From assembly GCF_019090165.1 (NCBI RefSeq), contig NZ_JAHRIB010000004.1, positions 24,511 to 88,510 of the forward strand: 64,000 bases of DNA. Reading direction: 5' to 3'. Below the pieces are notes generated by a model. It did no database searches, was not told the DNA's origin, and worked only from the letters and a program-made list of their open reading frames with translations. Of the stretch, positions 18,069-25,957 are shown one piece after another (position 1 is the first letter of the stretch; the number at the start of each line of letters is the position of its first letter). A program made the translations under genes and the position numbers. The stretch comes from Streptomyces sp. BV286. GTDB lineage: Bacteria; Actinomycetota; Actinomycetes; Streptomycetales; Streptomycetaceae.

Positions 18069-19481
18069 ATGACCGGCAGACAAGGTTCGAGTTCGGTGTT
18101 CAGTCGTCGTGCGCTCATCGGCACCGGGCTCGGTGTCGGTGCCGCGGTCTTCACCGCGGCCGGTTCCGGCGCGGCGCGGGCGGCCGGCGACGTCGTAGGT
18201 TCTGAGGGCGCCGGAGGTGCCGGGGGTGCCGTCCGGCGGGGGCATGCCTTCCTCGCCGCCGCCATGGACGCGTATCCGGACCACGGTGCCGTCCGTCTGA
18301 CCCAGAGCTACACCGACCAGGCCGGTCTGTTCAGCACGGCGTTCACGTACGACAACGCCCTCGCGATCCTGGCCCATCTGGCGACCCGTACCGCGGACGG
18401 CCGGGCCAGGGCCGTGGTGCTCGGCGACGCGCTGCTCTACGCCCAGGCCCACGACCCGGTGTACGACGACGGCAGGCTGCGGCAGGCCTACAACGTGGGG
18501 CCGTACGTCTTCTTCGACGGGGTGCCGCAGCCGGACGGGTTCGTCCGGGCGGACGGCACCGCCAACGTCGGGACCCAGTTCGGCTTCACGGGCACGGCGG
18601 TCGGTGACATGGCCTGGGCCGGTATCGCCCTGAGCGCCCTCGCCGACCGGACCGGCGCCCGCCGCTTCCTCCGCGGTGCCGTACGGATCGGTGACTGGAT
18701 CGAGCGGACCGGGCGCACGGACGAGCCCCTCGGCGGCTACAAGTTCGGCGTCGACGGGGCGAACGTGAAGCTGCCCTTCACCTCGACCGAGCACAACACC
18801 GACCTCGTCTGCCTCTTCGGGCGGCTCGCCCGGCTCACCGGGAACCGTGTGTGGCTGGAGCGGCGCGCACGGGCCCGGGCCTTCGTCGAGAAGATGTGGG
18901 AGCCCTCCGGGAACTTCTTCTACACCGGCACCAACGACGGCGTGAGCGTCAACAGGTCGCCCGTCCCCGAGGACACCCAGACCTGGACCCAGCTCGCCCT
19001 CGGCTCCCGCCCGTACTCCCGGTCGCTGGACTGGGCCGCGGCCGAGCTGGCCGTCCTGGACCACGCCGACCGGCGGAACAGCACGGTCCCCGCGGGCCAG
19101 TCGTACGCGGGCGTCACCTTCAGTTCCGTCAGTCTGCTGGCGAACGAGGACGCCCCGATCGCGGAGTTCCAGCCGAAGCCGGACCGCAACGGTGTGTGGT
19201 TCGAGGGCACCGCCCATCTCGCGCTCGCCCTGCGAAACCGGCACGGGCGCGGCGACGAGGTGCGGGCCCGCCGACTGATCGCCTCCATCGAGCAGGCGCA
19301 GGACCTTCTCGGCACCGACCAGACGATCAACAAGAAGGCTCTCCCCGCCCGCTCCGGGGTCGTCTCGGCGAGCAGCCCGCTCGACACCGGGTTCGGCTTC
19401 GGCTACTACCCGTACCGGCACGCCGGTGCGACCGCCTGGTACCTGCTGGCGGCGACGCGTACCAACCCCCTGGATGCCTGA
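18069..19481 (+). CDS. Tat-exported alpha/alpha-toroid protein (glycoside hydrolase-like)
   Basis: 470 residues from ATG 18069, preceded by AGGGAG. A twin-arginine signal (SVFSRRALIGTGLGVGAAVF) ends near ARAAG, residue ~44. The mature part has repeated helical hairpins with aromatic and acidic residues (YTDQAGLFSTAFTYDNALAI, VGDMAWAGIALSAL, FEGTAHLALAL, GFGFGYYPY), which reads like an (alpha/alpha)6 toroid as in GH88/GH105/GH127-type enzymes. The precise family is not identified. The TYDNA and WFEGTAH acids are candidate catalytic residues. Export and the LacI-type operator upstream favour polysaccharide breakdown. Confidence 0.78.
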   Translation: MTGRQGSSSVFSRRALIGTGLGVGAAVFTAAGSGAARAAGDVVGSEGAGGAGGAVRRGHAFLAAAMDAYPDHGAVRLTQSYTDQAGLFSTAFTYDNALAILAHLATRTADGRARAVVLGDALLYAQAHDPVYDDGRLRQAYNVGPYVFFDGVPQPDGFVRADGTANVGTQFGFTGTAVGDMAWAGIALSALADRTGARRFLRGAVRIGDWIERTGRTDEPLGGYKFGVDGANVKLPFTSTEHNTDLVCLFGRLARLTGNRVWLERRARARAFVEKMWEPSGNFFYTGTNDGVSVNRSPVPEDTQTWTQLALGSRPYSRSLDWAAAELAVLDHADRRNSTVPAGQSYAGVTFSSVSLLANEDAPIAEFQPKPDRNGVWFEGTAHLALALRNRHGRGDEVRARRLIASIEQAQDLLGTDQTINKKALPARSGVVSASSPLDTGFGFGYYPYRHAGATAWYLLAATRTNPLDA

Positions 19482-19577
19482 CCGGGCGGCGGCGCATTCC
19501 CCGGGGCTGGCGTGAGAGCCGCCCCGGGCGGATGCTGGGAGTACGGACGCCCTCCGCTCACTCCCGAGGAGGCGGAC

Positions 19578-20180
19578 ATGGCCACGCACGCACTGCGCAC
19601 CGCGCCCAGGCGGCGGATCAGGCTCGACGAACACCTCCCGGTCGATCACCGTCTCAGCAGGTTCTACCGGATCGGTGCGGGGCTGATGGGCCTCGTGCTG
19701 CTCGCCTTCGGCATCCTGGGACTGATCGACCAGGTCGGATTCTTCGACACCCGCGGGGACGAGGTCTCGGGGCTGAGCACCAACGGGGCGCTCAGCGTGC
19801 TGTCGATCTGTGTCGGGCTGCTGCTCTTCGTCGGCATGGTGATCGGCGGCAACGTCGCCTCGACGCTGAACATGGTCCTCGGTGTCCTCTTCATCCTCAG
19901 CGGCTTCGTGAACCTCGCCCTGCTCGACACCGATTTCAACTTCCTGGCCTTCCGCATCCAGAACGTGCTGTTCAGCTTCGTGGTCGGCGTGCTGCTGATG
20001 TTCTTCGGGATGTACGGGCGCGTCGGCTCGGCCCTGCCCCACGACAACCCGTACTGGCGCTCCCGCCACCCCGAGCAGGCCGCCCGCGAGCAGCGGCTGC
20101 GGGCCGGGGCCGACCTGCGCGCGAGGGCCCTCGCCCAGGGCCGCGGCTCTCCTCTGGGAGAGGACCGGGCCGCCCGCTAA
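19578..20180 (+). CDS. DUF4383-type membrane protein
   Basis: 200 residues from ATG 19578, with GAGGAGG upstream. Four membrane helices (GLMGLVLLAFGILGL, LSVLSICVGLLLFVGMVIGG, TLNMVLGVLFILSGFVNLAL, VLFSFVVGVLLMFFGMYG) follow a basic N-terminus (RRRIRLDEHLPVDHRLSRFY). The GALSVLSICVGLLLF and TLNMVLGVLFILSG segments are DUF4383-like. The C-terminal ~45 residues are cytoplasmic and charged. Function unknown. The FmdB gene begins 9 bp after its stop, so an operon is likely. Confidence 0.8.
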   Translation: MATHALRTAPRRRIRLDEHLPVDHRLSRFYRIGAGLMGLVLLAFGILGLIDQVGFFDTRGDEVSGLSTNGALSVLSICVGLLLFVGMVIGGNVASTLNMVLGVLFILSGFVNLALLDTDFNFLAFRIQNVLFSFVVGVLLMFFGMYGRVGSALPHDNPYWRSRHPEQAAREQRLRAGADLRARALAQGRGSPLGEDRAAR

Positions 20181-20189
20181 CCTGGGCCC

Positions 20190-20420
20190 ATGCCTCGCTA
20201 CGAATACCGGTGCCGGACCTGCGGTGACACCTTCGAGAAGAGCCGGCCGATGGCCGAGTCGTCCGCGCCCGCGGCCTGCCCCGCCGGCCACGACGACACC
20301 GTGAAGCTGCTGTCGACGGTCGCCGTCGGCGGCGCCGCCTCGGCGCCCTCACCCGCGCCCCGTGCCGGAGGCGGGGGCGGCGGTGGAGGCGGCTGCTGCG
20401 GTGGGGGCTGCTGCGGCTGA
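20190..20420 (+). CDS. FmdB-family zinc ribbon protein with Cys-rich tail
   Basis: 76 residues. The N-terminal MPRYEYRCRTCGDTFE is the FmdB/CxxC zinc-ribbon signature; the second half of the ribbon is CPAGHDD. After an Ala/Pro linker the protein ends in a poly-Gly run and CCGGGCCG. Family members are small putative regulatory proteins. The Gly/Cys tail is typical of Streptomyces versions and could bind a second metal, which is inference. The gene follows DUF4383 by 9 bp. Confidence 0.88.
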   Translation: MPRYEYRCRTCGDTFEKSRPMAESSAPAACPAGHDDTVKLLSTVAVGGAASAPSPAPRAGGGGGGGGGCCGGGCCG

Positions 20421-20438
20421 CACCCGCGCCGGGCAGCG

Positions 20439-20471
20439 GCTTCAGTCTGGCTTCAGCTTCGGTTCACTAGC
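20439..20471 (+). promoter_or_regulatory. Three 11-bp direct repeats (PHO-box-like)
   Basis: GCTTCAGTCTG, GCTTCAGCTTC and GGTTCACTAGC lie head to tail, each with TTCA at the same position. The 11-bp period and the G-x-TTCA core resemble PhoP direct-repeat units (GTTCACC plus 4) known in Streptomyces. They end 10 bp before the GTG of the DedA gene, so they overlap its promoter. No experiment links PhoP to this gene. Confidence 0.4.
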
Positions 20472-20480
20472 GTCGGGTGT

Positions 20481-21236
20481 GTGACCGACAGCAGCGCACC
20501 CCAGTGGATCAACAGCCTCATGGACACGCTCGGGGCCCCGGGCGCGGGCATCGCCATCGCTTTGGAGAACCTCTTTCCTCCTCTGCCGAGCGAGGTGATC
20601 CTGCCGCTGGCGGGGTTCGCGGCGAGCACCGGGCAGATGAACCTGTTCGCCGTGCTGCTGTGGACGACGGCCGGTTCGGTCGTCGGTGCGCTCGCCCTGT
20701 ACGGCGTCGGTGCGCTGCTCGGCCGCGACCGCACGGTGGCGATCGCGGCCCGGCTGCCGCTGGTGAAGGTGTCGGACATCGAGAAGACCGAGGCGTGGTT
20801 CAACCGCCACGGCACCAAGGCCGTGTTCTTCGGCCGGATGATCCCCATCTTCCGCAGTCTGATCTCGGTGCCGGCGGGCGTCGAGCGCATGCCCCTGCCC
20901 GTCTTCCTGGGCCTGACCACGCTGGGCAGCGCGATCTGGAACACCGTCTTCGTCCTCGCCGGCTACCTGCTCGGCGAGAAGTGGACCGAGGTCACCGGCT
21001 ATGTCGCGACCTACTCCAAGGTGGTGCTGGCCATGGCGGCGCTCGCGCTGCTGGTCTTCGCGGGCGTACGCCTGTTCAGGCCGGGGCGGGGCGGCCGACG
21101 GCGTGGCGAGGAGACGGGCACAGAGAAGGAAACAGAGCCGGAGACGGCCGGCTCCGCGACCTCTAGCGGGCCTCGCGGAGGAACTCCCGCAGGATCCGCT
21201 CCCCCGCCGCGACACCGCGCTCCGGAAGAGAAGTGA
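20481..21236 (+). CDS. DedA-family membrane protein
   Basis: 251 residues from GTG 20481, with no good ribosome site (possibly leaderless). DedA hallmarks are ENLFPPLPSEVILPLAGF at the N-terminus (the E-N-x-x-P-x-x-P-S-E motif) and the re-entrant arm KAVFFGRMIPIFRSLISVPA with F-x-R-x-x-P-x-x-R. About five hydrophobic segments precede a charged cytoplasmic tail (RRRGEETGTEKETEPETAG). It probably acts in lipid-carrier transport or membrane homeostasis. Its last 74 bp overlap the 3' end of the convergent HAD gene, so the C-terminal tail is coded on both strands. Confidence 0.88.
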   Translation: MTDSSAPQWINSLMDTLGAPGAGIAIALENLFPPLPSEVILPLAGFAASTGQMNLFAVLLWTTAGSVVGALALYGVGALLGRDRTVAIAARLPLVKVSDIEKTEAWFNRHGTKAVFFGRMIPIFRSLISVPAGVERMPLPVFLGLTTLGSAIWNTVFVLAGYLLGEKWTEVTGYVATYSKVVLAMAALALLVFAGVRLFRPGRGGRRRGEETGTEKETEPETAGSATSSGPRGGTPAGSAPPPRHRAPEEK

Positions 21237-21987
21237 TCCCGGGCCCCGTCCACCCCGCGTCGGCCAGTTCGCCGTGGCCCGGGCGCCAGCCGCGGTCCGC
21301 GGCCAGCAGCAGGTCGGCGTCGAGGAGGGAGTCCCCGGCCGCGAGGGTGAGGGTCGCCCCGGTACGGCGGACGACCTCGCGCATGGCGGCGCTCTTGGTG
21401 AGCGGCTTCGGTACGGCGTAGAGCTTGCGGCCCTGTACGGACACGGTCCAGCCGCGGTTCTCCGCCCAGACGGCCAGCTCCTTGACCCAGTCCTCCGGAA
21501 GCAGCTCCCGCTCGAGGACCAGGTACACGAAGAGGTCCTCGGCGACCCGGTGCTTGCGCACCCACAGCGGGTCGGCGGTGGCCTCCAGGTGGGCGCGCAC
21601 CTCGGCGAGCGGGGCGCACTCCCGTGCCAGGAGCTCGGTCACCCGGGCGTGCCACGCCGGGTCGGAGACACCGTCGACGAGGACGTGGCCGCCGTTGGCA
21701 CAGATCGCGTACTTCGGTGCGGGGCCCGGAAGTTGGATCCGCTGGTACTGCTTGCGGGTCCGGGTGGTGGTCGGGACGAAGACCGCCACGTCACCCAGTT
21801 CGGCGAGCAGTCCGGCCGCGGTCTCGGTCATGTAGGAGAGCGGCTTGCGCTCGTGCACCTCGACGCTGAGCAGCCGGGGTGCCCGCTCGTCGGGCATGGT
21901 CAGCGCGAGTGCGGCCGAGGAGTAGATGAGGGTGCGGTCGAGGTCGCTGGCGACGAGGACCCTGGGTGAGGTGGTGGGCATGGACAT
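21163..21987 (-). CDS. HAD-superfamily phosphatase of the Ter locus
   Basis: 274 residues. Motif I is DLDRTLIY (nucleophile Asp ~15), the Thr/Ser motif II is VPTTTRT, the motif III Lys is in PLTKSAAMREV, and motif IV is LAAGDSLLDADLL. This arrangement with an inserted C2-type cap is like sucrose-phosphatase/Cof-type HADs. The ATG overlaps the stop of the upstream PRTase gene (TGATG), so translation is coupled. In comparative studies of Ter systems, a HAD phosphatase accompanies PRTases and a CitE-like lyase in a predicted nucleoside-like metabolite pathway; a dephosphorylation step there is the likely role. Confidence 0.85.
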   Translation of the reverse strand: MSMPTTSPRVLVASDLDRTLIYSSAALALTMPDERAPRLLSVEVHERKPLSYMTETAAGLLAELGDVAVFVPTTTRTRKQYQRIQLPGPAPKYAICANGGHVLVDGVSDPAWHARVTELLARECAPLAEVRAHLEATADPLWVRKHRVAEDLFVYLVLERELLPEDWVKELAVWAENRGWTVSVQGRKLYAVPKPLTKSAAMREVVRRTGATLTLAAGDSLLDADLLLAADRGWRPGHGELADAGWTGPGITSLPERGVAAGERILREFLREAR

Positions 21988-24563
21988 CAGACTGTCACTG
22001 CCTTGCCGTCGGCGCCGGTCGCGCCGCGCGTGTACTTGGGGTGGATCAACCCGACGCAGGTGTACGGGAGTTCGGCGACCTCCTCGACGGGTACGCCGCG
22101 CTGTTCGGCGAGCAGGCGTACGTGGTCGAGGTCGGCGCCCGCTCCGGCCCGGGCGAGGATCTTCCAGGGGACGCGGCGCAGCAGCACCCGGGTCGCCTCC
22201 CCGACGCCCGGCTTGACGAGGTTCACGTCGTGGATGCCGTACTCCTCGCTGATCCGCTCGACGGCTGCCCAGCCCTCCCAGGTCGGGGTGCGGTCGGTGG
22301 AGAGCAGTTCCTTGACGCGGTCGTCCACCGCGTCGCCGACCTCGTCGAAGCGGGCGGAGACGGCGTCCAGGAAGTCGACGGAGACGTCCACGTCGGCGAG
22401 TTCGCGGTAGAACTTCGCGCCGTGGTAGTCGTGTTCGCCGACCAGGTCCGCGCGGAGCACCGTGCGCGAGATGAGGCCGGAGACCGTGGAGTTGAGGCAG
22501 GCGGACGGGATGAGGAAGTCCTCGCGGGTGCCGTAGGTGCGCACGCAGGACCCGGGGTCGGCGAGGACCGCTATCTCCGGGTCGAAGCCGGTGATGCCGT
22601 CGGAGGCCTCGAACTCCTCGATGGCCTGGGCGAGTTCGCGGGTGATGGCGCCCTTGCCGGTCCAGCCGTCCACGAAGACGACGTCGGCCGGGTCGTGGTG
22701 GGCGGCCAGCCAGCGCAGGGCGTTGGCGTCGATGCCGCGGCCGCGCACGATGGAGACGGCGTAGTGCGGCAGGTCGAGGCCGTGGCGGTGCTGGGCCCAG
22801 CGGCGCATCAGGACGCCGACGGGGGTGCCGGCGCGGGCCAGGGAGACGAGCACGGGGCGCGGTGAGCGTTCCGCCAGCACCGTCTCGGTGACCGCGCCGA
22901 CGGCCACGGCGATGCGGGCGGCCGAGACGGCGAGGGCGCTGCGGAACAGCTCCTGGTACTGGGGGCTCGGCTGGTACTCCACCGGGAGCGACTCCGCGTA
23001 GTGGGCGCCGCCGCTCTGGATGGCCTCCTCGCGCTCCTCGGTCGGCGCCTCCAGCCGGGTGTCCGAGAGGTCCTGCAGCAGCCAGCCGACCTCGTCCGAC
23101 GCGTACGAGGAGAAGTCGGGGCCACGGAGGGGCTCGGACAGCATGGAGGGCCTTTCGGTGGGCGACGGGGCGGACGCCCGTTCGGGGACGTACGAGGGGA
23201 CGACGGCGAGCAGCACGCTGCGCGTGTGGGCGGCGAGCTGCGCCAACAGGCCGTCCGGTGCGTGCAGTTCAGGAGTGTCGGCGGTGGAGTCGACCACGGC
23301 GACGACGGCGTCGAAACCGGCGCCGGCGACGTTGTACGCGTACCGCTCGCCGGGGCCGTCCGCCGGGCCGTCGTGGGCGGGGAAGACGAGCCGGGTGCGG
23401 ATCGCGTAGCCGGGGTCGTCGACGGCGAGCACGGGAGAGCGGGTGGTCGTGGAGTAGCGCACCTCGGCGTCGGTCAGCTTCTCCAGCGCGACCCCGAGGC
23501 GGAGCGGCGCGTACATCAGCTCCTCGCAGCCGAGTACGAGCACGCGGCCGGTGCCGGGCGGGAGTGCCTCGGCTATTCGGGTGGCCATGGCGGGCAGGGC
23601 GCCCTCCAGGCGGACGCGGTGCTCGGGTGTGAAGCCGTGCCGTCCGCCGTCGGCGAGGCCGTGGGGCCAGCCGAGGTCCACGGGTACGACGCTGCCGGGC
23701 TCCGGGCGCGGTGCGGGCGCCACGGCCGCCTTCTCGTGCTCGGCGACCAGCGCCTGCCCCTTCTCCAGTACGCCGTCGGGCAGCCGTACCGTGCCGGAGG
23801 CGGCCGTCACGAGGTCCACGGTCGCGCCGATCTCGCGGGCGAAGTCCGCCAGCCGCCCGAGGTCCGCGGCCGAGCGCATGTCGACCAGGGCGACGATCAC
23901 GTACCGGCCGCGTGGATAGCGTTCGTGCAGGTCACGGATGGTGTTGAGGACCGTGTTGCCGGTGGAGAACTCGTCGTCGACGAGGACGAGCGGGCCGTCC
24001 GAGGCCAGCAGGGCGGGGTCCTCCGGGAGCAGCAGGTGCGAGGTGGCGTGCGAGTGGGACTCCTCGAAGCCGCCCGCGGGTGCGACGCCCTCGACCGGGC
24101 GCCGGGTCGAGTGGAGGCAGGGGGCGAGGCCCACACCGTCCGCGACCGAGTGGCCGAGGCCGGTGGCCGTCTCGGCGTACCCGAGGACGACGGCCCGGCG
24201 GGCCTCGTCCTCTCCGAGCAGGTCCCGCACCCGGAGCCCGAGCGCGAAACCGTATCCGTACACGACGGCCGGCGACTGCGGTACGTGCTTGCCCAGCACG
24301 TTCGACACGAGCAGGTGGGCCCGCCGGGGATTGCGCCGCAGGGCGAGCCCCAGCAGTTCGCCGAGGCCCTCGTCCCCGACGAGCTCGACGCCGAGCCGTC
24401 CGGCGACCCAGCTCCCGGACCAGATCCCGCCTGCGGGCCCCTCGCCCGGTCCGGCCGGGGACGAGGCCTCGCCGGCGGACCCGGCCTTGGTTCCGGCCTT
24501 GGTTCCGGGGCGGAAGCCCGTCGCGGACCAGACGCCGGACCCGTCGTTCACAGCCTTGTTCAT
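21987..24563 (-). CDS. Fused double phosphoribosyltransferase protein (PRTase-TRSP plus second PRTase) of the Ter locus
   Basis: 858 residues. The first half (~50-470) has an orotate-PRTase-like fold with PRPP loop LVLVDDEFSTGNT (~192-204) and a following domain (GRVLVLGCEELMYAPLRLG) that fits the TRSP partner domain. The second half (~474-858) has a second PRTase-like core with loop VVFVDGWTGKGAI (~628-640) and a C-terminal region ending YTCVGLIHPKYT. In related clusters, as I recall, these are usually two proteins. Here the junction reads ERPSMLSEPL, with an AAAGGCC-like site before an internal Met ~474, suggesting fusion of adjacent genes. AAGGAA precedes ATG 24563. Predicted role: linking ribose-phosphate to a base-like moiety in the Ter pathway. 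Confidence 0.82.
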   Translation of the reverse strand: MNKAVNDGSGVWSATGFRPGTKAGTKAGSAGEASSPAGPGEGPAGGIWSGSWVAGRLGVELVGDEGLGELLGLALRRNPRRAHLLVSNVLGKHVPQSPAVVYGYGFALGLRVRDLLGEDEARRAVVLGYAETATGLGHSVADGVGLAPCLHSTRRPVEGVAPAGGFEESHSHATSHLLLPEDPALLASDGPLVLVDDEFSTGNTVLNTIRDLHERYPRGRYVIVALVDMRSAADLGRLADFAREIGATVDLVTAASGTVRLPDGVLEKGQALVAEHEKAAVAPAPRPEPGSVVPVDLGWPHGLADGGRHGFTPEHRVRLEGALPAMATRIAEALPPGTGRVLVLGCEELMYAPLRLGVALEKLTDAEVRYSTTTRSPVLAVDDPGYAIRTRLVFPAHDGPADGPGERYAYNVAGAGFDAVVAVVDSTADTPELHAPDGLLAQLAAHTRSVLLAVVPSYVPERASAPSPTERPSMLSEPLRGPDFSSYASDEVGWLLQDLSDTRLEAPTEEREEAIQSGGAHYAESLPVEYQPSPQYQELFRSALAVSAARIAVAVGAVTETVLAERSPRPVLVSLARAGTPVGVLMRRWAQHRHGLDLPHYAVSIVRGRGIDANALRWLAAHHDPADVVFVDGWTGKGAITRELAQAIEEFEASDGITGFDPEIAVLADPGSCVRTYGTREDFLIPSACLNSTVSGLISRTVLRADLVGEHDYHGAKFYRELADVDVSVDFLDAVSARFDEVGDAVDDRVKELLSTDRTPTWEGWAAVERISEEYGIHDVNLVKPGVGEATRVLLRRVPWKILARAGAGADLDHVRLLAEQRGVPVEEVAELPYTCVGLIHPKYTRGATGADGKAVTV

Positions 24564-24591
24564 GGATTCCTTGGGTGTCAGCCGGTGTGTG

Positions 24592-25758
24592 TCAGCCGGG
24601 TATTCCGGCGGCGAGCAGCTCCACGAAGCCGATGTCCTCGTTCGTGACGCCGAAGACCTCGGCGCGCTGAAGGGTGCGCTCGGCCCACGCGCGGTGCGGC
24701 TTCACCTCGTTCATCTTGTTCGTGTACGCGGACCGCAGTACGCCTCCGCCGCCCCGCTCGGGCCGCAGGATGTCCTGGGCGTCACTGAACTCCTCGTGAC
24801 TGACGACGGACAGGGCGTGCACGGGCAGTACGTGCGAGGGGTGGATGCAGGTCTTGCCCTGCAGGCCGTTGGCCCGGTCGAGGGCGATCTCCCGCAGCAG
24901 GCCGTCCATGTCGTGCTCGATCAGCGCGGCGCGCAGGTCCTCGGCCTCCGGGCTGAAGGGGCTGCGGCGCAGCTGCGGCTTGAACATGCGCTCCTGGACG
25001 CGGAAGTACTCCCACACGGGCCCGGTCACCGTGAATCCGGTGCCGTCCGCCCGCCCGAGGACGTTCACCACGTCGGCGATCACGGAGGCCACTATCTGCA
25101 CGTCGTACGCGGTCATGTCGGGCGCCCGGCGCAGCCCGTAGGCGGAGCAGAAGTCGGTGACGCCGAGCCGCAGGGCGAGCACGCGGTCGCGGTACTTGTC
25201 GACGGCCCGGTAGATCCCCGCGAGGACCTCCGCCCTCGACTCGCGGTACAGCAGATCGGGCGACTCCAGGACGGGCATGGCGAAGAGTCGCCGTCCGCTC
25301 GCGCTCTCGGCCGCCGTGAGCGCCTCCAGGAAGGGGATGCCCCGCTCCTCGGTGAACTTGGGCAGCACGAATCCGGACAGCAGCCGCACGGACGTGCCGA
25401 GCCGGTGGACGAGGTCGGGGATCTGTTCGGGTGCCCTGACCCGGATGAAGAGCAGCGGCAGATTGGTCTCCGGGCAGCGTTCGGCCAGGTCACCGAACTG
25501 CCTGACCAGGTTCTCCTCGGCTTCGACGACGTCCGCGTCGTCGATCGAGTCCTCCAGGCACACCACCATGGAGACGACACCGCGCTGGGCCTGCTTCACG
25601 ACGTCGTCGGCCAGCTTCTGCCTGGTCGCGGGGCTGTAGAGGGTGGCTCCGAGGGCCGCGGCGAGCACCCGGGGCGGGGAGTCCGCGGTGAAGGCGCACG
25701 GCTCCTGGAAGAAGAGGCGCTCCCGCACCTCAGGGGCGATGTGACCGAAATGACGCAT
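24592..25758 (-). CDS. HpcH/HpaI aldolase-citrate lyase (CitE-like) protein of the Ter locus
   Basis: 388 residues from ATG 25758, with GGGGGAG 5 bases upstream. The TIM-barrel features of the CitE/HpcH group are present: LYSPATRQKLADDV at the N-terminus, VVCLEDSIDDADV with the acidic metal-ligand region, FAMPVLESPDL with the second Glu, LRLGVTDFCS, and GKTCIHPSH near the C-terminus. It lacks the acyl-carrier partners of citrate lyase. First gene of the three-gene unit lyase - PRTase fusion - HAD (28-bp and overlapping junctions). Predicted to cleave or form a C-C bond in the Ter-associated nucleoside-like pathway. Confidence 0.85.
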   Translation of the reverse strand: MRHFGHIAPEVRERLFFQEPCAFTADSPPRVLAAALGATLYSPATRQKLADDVVKQAQRGVVSMVVCLEDSIDDADVVEAEENLVRQFGDLAERCPETNLPLLFIRVRAPEQIPDLVHRLGTSVRLLSGFVLPKFTEERGIPFLEALTAAESASGRRLFAMPVLESPDLLYRESRAEVLAGIYRAVDKYRDRVLALRLGVTDFCSAYGLRRAPDMTAYDVQIVASVIADVVNVLGRADGTGFTVTGPVWEYFRVQERMFKPQLRRSPFSPEAEDLRAALIEHDMDGLLREIALDRANGLQGKTCIHPSHVLPVHALSVVSHEEFSDAQDILRPERGGGGVLRSAYTNKMNEVKPHRAWAERTLQRAEVFGVTNEDIGFVELLAAGIPG

Positions 25759-25957
25759 GAGTCTCCCCCAGGGCGGCTAGTCGGACTGACGATATGTGGC
25801 CGGTAATAGTACGTAGAGATCCGTGTCGGAGATTCCCACCGGGCATGAAGTTCAGGTAACGCACACAAACACCATTGTGCGTCTGCCCGCATTATCCGGC
25901 CGGACGCAGGCTCACCCCACGTTGTCGTGGCCAGGACCGAGAAGGCAGGATGACCGC
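25759..25957. promoter_or_regulatory. Divergent promoter region between lyase operon and TerD-tail gene
   Basis: This 199-bp gap separates the two arms of the Ter locus. It is locally AT-richer (GACTGACGATATGTGGCC, GGTAATAGTACGTAGAG). No clear -35/-10 pair could be fixed on either strand, but it must carry both promoters and may allow joint control. Confidence 0.4.
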
